Assembly (NCBI RefSeq): GCF_963583255.1
Contig: NC_084804.1
Coordinates: 31,908,953 to 31,972,952, forward strand
Direction: 5' to 3'
DNA length: 64,000 nucleotides
DNA from: Pyrus communis
Taxonomy: Eukaryota > Streptophyta > Magnoliopsida > Rosales > Rosaceae
In this document: positions 57,836-64,000 of the stretch, in pieces
How the letters are laid out: each line of letters opens with the position of its first letter
Numbering within the stretch: the first letter of the stretch is position 1
Notes under the pieces: model-generated
The model's input: the letters and a program-made list of their open reading frames with translations, nothing else
The model's database searches: none
Told to the model about the DNA's origin: nothing
Position numbers and translations under genes: made by a program

Positions 57836-58245
57836 GACACTATTTATAAAACTTGACCAATAAGTAGACATTATTTAAGAAACTGGACTAATAAGTAGAC
57901 ACTATTTTTGAAACGAAACCAAGAATTAGGCACAATTTATAAAACTAAACCAATAGGTGGAAATTATTTATGAAACTAAACTATACACTATTTATGGAAC
58001 TGGACCAAGAACTAGACACTATTTATGAAACATGACCACGAACTAGGCACTATTTATGAAAGTTGACCAATAACTAGACAATATTTATGAAACCAGACCA
58101 AGAAAGAGATTATTTATGAAACTGTACCAATTACTATACATTATTTATGAAATTGGACTCAATAACTAGACACTATTTATGAAACATGACCAAGAACTAG
58201 GCACAAGAAGTAGACACTATTTATAAAACTAGACCAATAAATAGT
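57836..58245 (+). repeat. 31-bp minisatellite, about 13 units
   Basis: Consensus GACACTATTTATGAAACTRG ACCAAGAACTA, period 31 bp, with substitutions and a few short units. No ORF spans it. Confidence 0.85.
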
Positions 58246-58619
58246 GTAGTACCGTTCAGTTTCATAACAGCGTATGTGATAGACGCGCGTCAGGTTATTT
58301 TTTTTATATTAAAATTGTGTCTTTTCATTAAAATTTAAGTTCTTTTATTATTTTTATTAAAATTTAAGGGTTTTTTTTAATTAATATTTAATTCTTTTTC
58401 ATTAAATAAAGTTATAGCATGATTTTTGGTTAAAATAAACTTAGATCAAACTCTTTTCATGAAAGCTCCCTTTAAAACAAGAGTGTAGCTACCATAGCAA
58501 CAGTTGGTAGAACTACTATTTGTAAAATTGGCACATAATTATATTTTTGCTTTGTTTTTGAAAAGGCACATGATTAAAACTAAACAACATTTGATTAAAA
58601 ATGTAAAACGGGTTAGCCT

Positions 58620-59586
58620 GGTTCAACTCGACCCATTTAAAAAATTAAAAAATTAAAAACCTAAAAATCTAAAAGCCCCTTCCTCTTTTCCCCGTCAGAT
58701 CATTTCTCTCTCGCTTCAAAGCTCCCAACTTCTGAACCACCAACCACCCAAACTTCAAATCAAAATCAACCCTACCTCACCTGAGCATCATGCACCCGCC
58801 TCTCAAAACTATCTCCTTGATTTCCAACCCGTCCCGATTCACACCCAAACCCGTATCTGGATTCACCACATCCGCCTCCACCATCCCGATCGTCATCACT
58901 CCCTGCCTTGCTTTCAGCCTCGCCTGCTCTATCGTCGGGAGTTTGTTCCATTCCAACTTCCATGCGCACGACAGCATGATCCCTGTTGTCTCGGTCATCA
59001 TGTACTCGTGACCCACCACTGACCTCAGGTCTTATCTATGCAAAATATATACCTTTTTCTCTACAAACGAATTTTTTTCTATCTGTTTTGGGAATAGAAA
59101 TAAAAAATAAATAAATTGAATTGTTTTAACTTAAAGAAATCGTATTGGGGTGGTTTAGAGGGAGCAGAATGGGGCGGATATGTGTTGCCTCTGATGAGGG
59201 CTGATGGTTTTAAGAGGGAGTTGCAGATCTTGGAGTTGTGAGGAGAGGGAGAAGCCATGGCTGAGTTTGGGTGTGGTTAATTTTGATCTAGAATTTGGGT
59301 GACTGGTGGTTCAGTGGTTGGGAGCTTCGAAGTGAGGGAAATAGAAGAGCTGAGGGGGAATAGAGGAAGGAGATTGGGTACTTAATTTTTTAATATTCAT
59401 GTGGGCCCTAGTCATTGTCTGTGGACGTCTTGTCATTAGTTAACGAAAATTCTGATGAAAAAGTTAACAGATGTATGAAAGTGTCGTAGAATTATGACTT
59501 TAGGTACTAGATTAGGACAAAAAAAACTTGACGTAGGAAACGTTTAAAACCAAGAAACTTTAAAGGTAATAAATTGAGACTGACCC
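58620..59586. mobile_element. Decayed Mutator-like element with long inverted repeats
   Basis: About 58640-58775 and 59265-59400 are inverted copies (CAAAGCTCCCAACTTCTGAA on the left; the right arm reversed reads CGAAGCTCCCAACCACTGAA). The right end reads outward GGGTCAGTCTCAATTTATTA at 59586. No matching left terminus was found, so the left end is truncated. Its layout (AT-rich end, then C-rich stretch, then a UTR-like segment) is like the MULE at 37835-49645. The ORFs at 58777-59019 run through the interior without a recognised product. Confidence 0.6.
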
Positions 59587-61311
59587 TTAAAGAGTATAAC
59601 GAGGAATCTAGCGGTGGCTCCTCCAGCTATCCTGGATAGCCTCCTAGAGCATTTCCCCGACGAAGTTTGAGGGGAGTCATTTGCCCTTTCTCGTTGAGAT
59701 CCAGCCCCTCTGCCCCTTCTCGTTGCGATCCGACTGGCTCTCAACAGCAATCGGTGCCAGAGAGACCAACAGTGGGATTGGTGGACAGACGGTAATGGTC
59801 GGGGGTAGGGGAGAAGCAACGGCCGATTATTTGACACATAGAGGCTAGCCCGACCTAACATTAAAAATTAGTGTAGAATAATGTATAAGAAAATGCACAC
59901 AAAATAAAACCGAAACACCAAAAATCAAAAAACTATTTTAAAGTTATCTTCACTTAAACGATTTTATTTTCATTCATTCTTTATTTGTTTCTTCCCTTCA
60001 CTCCTACCGTCCTTTTTCATTTCTCCTTTTCCAAAATCTCAATTACAAAAAGTTAATACTAAAAAATAAAAAGAATATAGTGATCAAGCGGATATTAAAA
60101 TTCAAACAACATTGAATAGAAATGAGAATATCCAACGCATGCTACACTAATAATTTGTGATAGGGCCATTCGAAAATGCTTGTCTAACTCACACTTATGC
60201 TCAAATTGTGCTTTAGCAATTGTATTAAAGCACATCAATATTTTGATAAAAATACAAGTGATGCCTTGACAAACACTAGAAATAACTCGTGCAAAAAGTA
60301 TATAACAAAAAGCAGTCCAAATACATTTTAAAACCTAAATGCACTTCTAATTTTATCCCAAAAGCGCATTCAAGCACACAAAAAAGAGCAAACACTTTAG
60401 TAATCTAAAAAGGATAATTTTATTTGAATCTATGTAACATATTTCCACATCCAACTTACTTTTTATACCTATATTATTTTTAAAGAAACTTTTAATATTT
60501 CTTTAAACCCAAATTTAGTACCTAAACCACCCTCACAAGTCTAGATCAATATGTTTACATTTATCTTTATACCCAAGAGGTTAAAAGAACAAAACAAGAA
60601 AGTATGTTAGATTTCATGTCAAGAGTGAACCATTTCATTAAAATAAAGACAAAACTTAGAGAGAAAAAAAAAAAAAAAAAAAAAAAGATTTTGATTTTGT
60701 CAGCCACAAGCTTTGAATAATGCTTTGTCCATCACTCTGGAATGGCCAATATGATTCTTGAGTACACATCAAGAACTTTGTGCAATCACAAGATTGATCG
60801 AGAAGATCATTGCCATGGTGCCACCATAGCTGCCATGAGGGCTTTAAATCTTGCATCATGCGTTGCGGCTCTCCGACTGAAAAAATAGGGCTCTCGCAAA
60901 TAAACTAACACTGATTGGACTGGCCAAATGTATCACGAGTTTGTCCAACACTCATATGAATCTAAGCTTAGGAAGAGATGTATTGGTTTAAGTCAATTCT
61001 TAACTGCATTAAATTTGTTATTGTTTCACCACAAAAAAAAAAGAAAAAAAAAAGTGTTATGGGTAATGAGGGTAGAGTTCGTAACAACTAGGCTGTTGAC
61101 ATCGAACTAAAGTTATCTGCATATTGTTGGTAACCAGCTTGCGTCAAATGACATAAAAAAAAGTCTCCCTTCAGTTCTTCAGATGTTCTTTTGGTCTTGA
61201 TACATGGGCTACCATTGCAATTCCAGATTTGTTGGGTGTGTTGGTGGAAAGTGGTGCAGACAATACCCTTATCTATGAGAGCGTTTTAGGGTTTAGCTAT
61301 CATGAATACCC
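59587..61311. other. Intergenic, no gene recognised
   Basis: AT-rich, with an A-run at 60665-60688. The minus ORF 60656-60859 (MMQDLKPSWQLWWHHGND...) could be a decayed coding fragment but matches nothing I know. Its Phe run comes from the A-run. Confidence 0.45.
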
Positions 61312-61314
61312 TTA

Positions 61315-61752
61315 GGGGGTGTTTGTTTCCCTTCACTAAAGTTCACTGGACTGGACTATACTAAAGATTAGTCCAGTCCCATGTTTGTTTCATGGCTGGA
61401 CTAGTTTTAATGGGATTAGCCAGGACTCGCTTTCACTAACAACCTCACTAGCCGTTCTTAACGTGTCCCCTCAAAAACCATCGGACTAGCTAAGAACTTC
61501 TTCGTCCTGCTTGAATCACCTCCCCGACGTCGATTTCGACGGCACAAGCTTCGGGCGCGACTTCATCTCCGATGACGAACTCGTTGACTTCTTCATCTCC
61601 GACGATGACCTCGTCGACTGGGTCATCTCCGCCATCTTCTTCTCTTTCGCTGCTTTGTTATTGCCTTCGGCTTGCCTCCTCATTGAATGGGTCATCTCCA
61701 CCATGATTGCTTCGCAATCTCAGTAAATTGATTTTTGTTTTGGGATTTTGGG

Positions 61753-61783
<31 letters not shown>

Positions 61784-62209
61784 TCTGGGATTTGCAAGTT
61801 TAATTGGTTATTGGAAGGCTCGCCTTTCTTTTTGGAATCTCTGAAGGCTTGGCGAATGGTTAACCAACAAATTCTCTTAATTAAACACAAAAAGTAAGAG
61901 ATTGATGCATAATTTGATAGAGAGAAAATGATGGAGAAGATAAACGAGGAAGGGTAAAGGAAGGAAGGGGAAAGAAAATTTTCTTGGGTACATTCATTTC
62001 CAGACTTCACTGCCCTTTAATTATTAATTTTTGTTTAATTTTTAAGCCAAAAGTGAATTAAAAATGGCAAAAAAATATAGTCTGTGATTTAGTCCAACAC
62101 TGCACCAAACGTTTCACTAAGTTAGTCCAGCTTAGTCTAGTCTAAGCCAATCCAGCTTAGTCCCTGAAGTTAGTCCAGTTTGAGACAATGCAGTGTAACA
62201 AACGCACCC
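61315..62209. mobile_element. PIF/Harbinger-type non-autonomous element, 895 bp
   Basis: The terminal GGGGGTGTTTGTT (left) and reverse-complemented GGGTGCGTTTGTT (right) are flanked by TTA on both sides (61312-61314 and 62210-62212), the classic Harbinger/Tourist target. TTAGTCCAG-type motifs recur near both ends. An internal ORF without ATG (61511-61726) reads DDELVDFFISDDDLVDW and then a hydrophobic helix. No transposase was found. Confidence 0.8.
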
Positions 62210-62352
62210 TTAACGTCTTAGAGTTCTATACATCCATCCCTTCTTAAGGAACTTCTTTAGACAAAACTCTATTTTTTCCTCTTTTTGGGTGGTAAATATT
62301 TCTCAGAACATAAAAGTGTGAATTAAACCCATGTGCCTAGGTGATAGGTGTG

Positions 62353-62975
62353 TGTAACATCCCACATCGACCAACGGAGAGGGAGTGATGTGCCTTATAT
62401 GTACATGTCCACCTTCATATAACACGAGACCTTTTGGGGACTCACTGGCTTCGAATTCTATCGGAACTCCAAAGTTAAGCGAGTTAGGGCGAGAGCGGTC
62501 CTAGGATGGATGACCAAACCGTGAGGGCATGGCCGGAGCCCAAAGCGGACAATATCATGTTATGGCGGAGCCGGGACTGGGATGTGACAGAATGGTTTCA
62601 GAGCCACTTTGCCGTTTGGTGCGAGTGTACCGACGAAGACGTCGGGCCCCAAGGGGGGTGGATTGTAACATCCCACATCGACCAACGGAGAGGGGGTGAT
62701 GTGCATTGTAACATCTCACATCAACCAACAGAAAGGGGGTGATGTGCCTTATATGTTCATGCCCACCTCCATATAGCACGAGGCCTTTTGGGGACTCACT
62801 GGCTTCGGATTCTATCGGAACTCCAAAGTTAAGCGAGTTCGGGCGAGCGGTCCTAGGATGGGTGATCTACTGGGAAGTTTTTGTGTGAGTTCTCAAAAAC
62901 GAAACTGTGAGGGCTTGGCCGGAGCTCAAAGCGGACAATATCGTGCTATGATTGAGTCGGCACTGGGATGTGACA
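62353..62975 (+). mobile_element. Cassandra TRIM element, plus strand, asymmetric LTRs
   Basis: The 5' LTR is 62353-62589 (237 bp) and the 3' LTR 62664-62975 (312 bp). Ends are TGTAACATCCC and GGGATGTGACA. The primer-binding site TGGTTTCAGAGCC (62593) has one change from the canonical one, and the purine tract AAGGGGGGTGGAT precedes the 3' LTR. The 5S-like segment (GGAACTCCAAAGTTAAGCGA, then TCCTAGGATGGRTGA) lies at 62439-62515 and again near 62815-62870. The 3' LTR starts with a duplicated 43-bp piece, and the 5' LTR lacks about 38 bp after GGATGGATGACC. Flanks are TG-rich, so the TSD is uncertain. Confidence 0.9.
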
Positions 62976-63479
62976 TGTGTGTTTATTGATAAATTTTAGT
63001 TTTATTATTTATTTCATCATATACTTGATGGTAATTATGTAATATGGTAAAAAAGACAATTCATATTTAAAATTTAAATTGAGTGTAAAGAGAAATTATA
63101 TGAATTCAAATAAAATTTTTCATCTAAAAACGCACTATATTATTTTAAAAACACTCACGAATAACAAGAATTAAATTTAACTCGTGTGAACTCTAATAAG
63201 AAAGAGTTTCTCCTATAAAACATAGAACATAAAGGCTATCCTATAAAAGTTATCCACGCGTCAAATCCATATCTCGGTATGTCCTCCTCAAGATATAAGT
63301 GGCTATGAACTTCAAATTCCGGATAAAAGCTCATCGCATCTCGATCGTCAATCCCTCTCCTTCTCCACCATCCCAACCGTCCGTCCATCCTCATTTAAAT
63401 CCCCAAAAGTTTCAAGCCACTTCTTTCCAACAAACCATCAGAAAAAAAAAAGAGAGAAGAGAGCCACCCCATTCCACCT
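62976..63479 (+). promoter_or_regulatory. ATPD: ATPD promoter and 5'UTR region
   Basis: The sequence contains a possible TATA-like TTTAAAT (63394-63400) about 80 bp before the ATG, AGATATAAG (about 63291), a GATAA-type light-box candidate, and a CT-rich leader. Cassandra ends about 500 bp upstream. All are weak motif matches. Confidence 0.35.
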
Positions 63480-64000
63480 ATGGCCGCCCTCCAACACACC
63501 CCAATCTCTCTCCAATCCAAAACCACCGCATCCCCACCACTCTCCTCCGCCCTCACCCCGCGAACCACCACTCTCTCTTTCTCCTTCTCCTCCACCTTCT
63601 CCCCTATCCACCTCAAACTCTCCGCCTCCGCCCTCACCGCCCGCCGCACCGGCTCCGGGTCCCTCGGCGCTCGCATGAATGCCTCCGCCGCCACCAGCTA
63701 CGCCTCCGCGCTAGCCGACGTGGCGAAGTCGAACAACACCCTCGAAGCCACCTGCGGCGACGTGGAAAAGATCGAGAAGTTCTTCGGCGAGCCGTCGGTG
63801 TTCGACTTCTTCATCAACCCGACCATCGGCCTGGAGAAGAAGCGGCAGGTACTGGACGACATCGCCAAGTCGTCGGCGCTGCAGCCGCACACGATCAACT
63901 TCCTGAACATCCTGGTGGACGCGAAGCGCATCGACCTGATAAAGGAGATCGTGAAGGAGTTCGAGGTGGTGTACAACAAGATTACGGACACGGAGTTGGC
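63480..64000 (+). CDS. ATPD: Chloroplast ATP synthase delta subunit, 5' part (truncated by window edge)
   Basis: The delta subunit sits on top of CF1 and joins it to the CFo stator in the thylakoid ATP synthase. The open frame from ATG 63480 runs 173 codons to the edge with no stop or intron signal; the Arabidopsis gene is also intronless. Residues 1 to about 65 are a Ser/Thr-rich chloroplast transit peptide (MAALQHTPISLQSKTTASPP...). The mature OSCP/delta domain begins at about residue 70 (ATSYASALADVAKSNNTLEA) and continues with FFINPTIGLEKKRQVLDDIA and FLNILVDAKRIDLIKEIVKE. The first half is very C-rich at third positions. The C-terminal part is not in the window. Minus ORFs here are shadows. 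Confidence 0.95.
   Translation, partial: MAALQHTPISLQSKTTASPPLSSALTPRTTTLSFSFSSTFSPIHLKLSASALTARRTGSGSLGARMNASAATSYASALADVAKSNNTLEATCGDVEKIEKFFGEPSVFDFFINPTIGLEKKRQVLDDIAKSSALQPHTINFLNILVDAKRIDLIKEIVKEFEVVYNKITDTEL

Noticed and set aside
63395..63991. Two minus-strand ORFs of about 98 aa at the right edge
   Set aside because: They are shadows of the GC-rich ATPD coding sequence.

Overview
The window is plant nuclear DNA: intron-rich genes with GT-AG junctions, a nucleus-encoded chloroplast protein with a transit peptide, and a dense load of plant transposons. The mix of elements (Cassandra 5S-like TRIMs, large Tat-like non-autonomous LTR elements with antisense ORFs, long-TIR MULEs) suggests a woody eudicot, probably Rosaceae of the apple/pear group. 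The family assignment is inference from remembered repeat families, not a search.

Three host genes are well supported. (1) HIRA, the histone H3.3 chaperone WD40 protein, lies on the minus strand at 20585-27309 with ten coding exons whose phases all agree (1033 aa), plus a probable 5'UTR exon near 28.6 kb. (2) An IST1-like ESCRT-III regulator lies on the plus strand at 51189-56113 with six exons (538 aa). (3) The start of the intronless chloroplast ATP synthase delta subunit gene (ATPD) begins at 63480 on the plus strand and runs off the right edge. They act in chromatin assembly, endosomal sorting and photosynthesis, and nothing suggests a joint pathway.

Most of the rest is mobile DNA. 1-1325 is the end of a gypsy-type LTR; 3181-5486 and 9674-11906 are two related solo LTRs on the minus strand, each with a 5-bp target duplication. 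The second sits inside the 5' LTR of a 10.8-kb non-autonomous LTR element (9258-20038, TSD ATAGT) that keeps a broken gag and an antisense coiled-coil gene but no recognisable pol. From 28.9 to 37.8 kb there are MITEs, SINEs, a copia LTR relic, a Cassandra TRIM and AT-rich DNA without a recognisable gene. A young 10.65-kb non-autonomous LTR element (37983-48634, LTRs about 1.3 percent different by eye) carries a chimeric gag, several tandem-repeat arrays and an interrupted antisense ORF. It is inserted inside the left terminal inverted repeat of a Mutator-like element (37835-49645) that holds a captured acidic, glycine-rich coding fragment. A hAT MITE and a second copia LTR relic separate this nest from the IST1-like gene. 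The right flank holds a 31-bp minisatellite, a decayed MULE, a PIF/Harbinger-type element and a second Cassandra copy before ATPD.

No bacterial-type system, CRISPR array, tRNA or rRNA gene was found. The most unusual signals are the array of stem-loops with compensatory arm changes in the LTRs of the young element, the antisense coiled-coil ORFs shared by both large elements, the clusters of heat-shock-element-like palindromes in three related LTRs, the captured ORF in the MULE, and an orphan last exon just upstream of the IST1-like gene.
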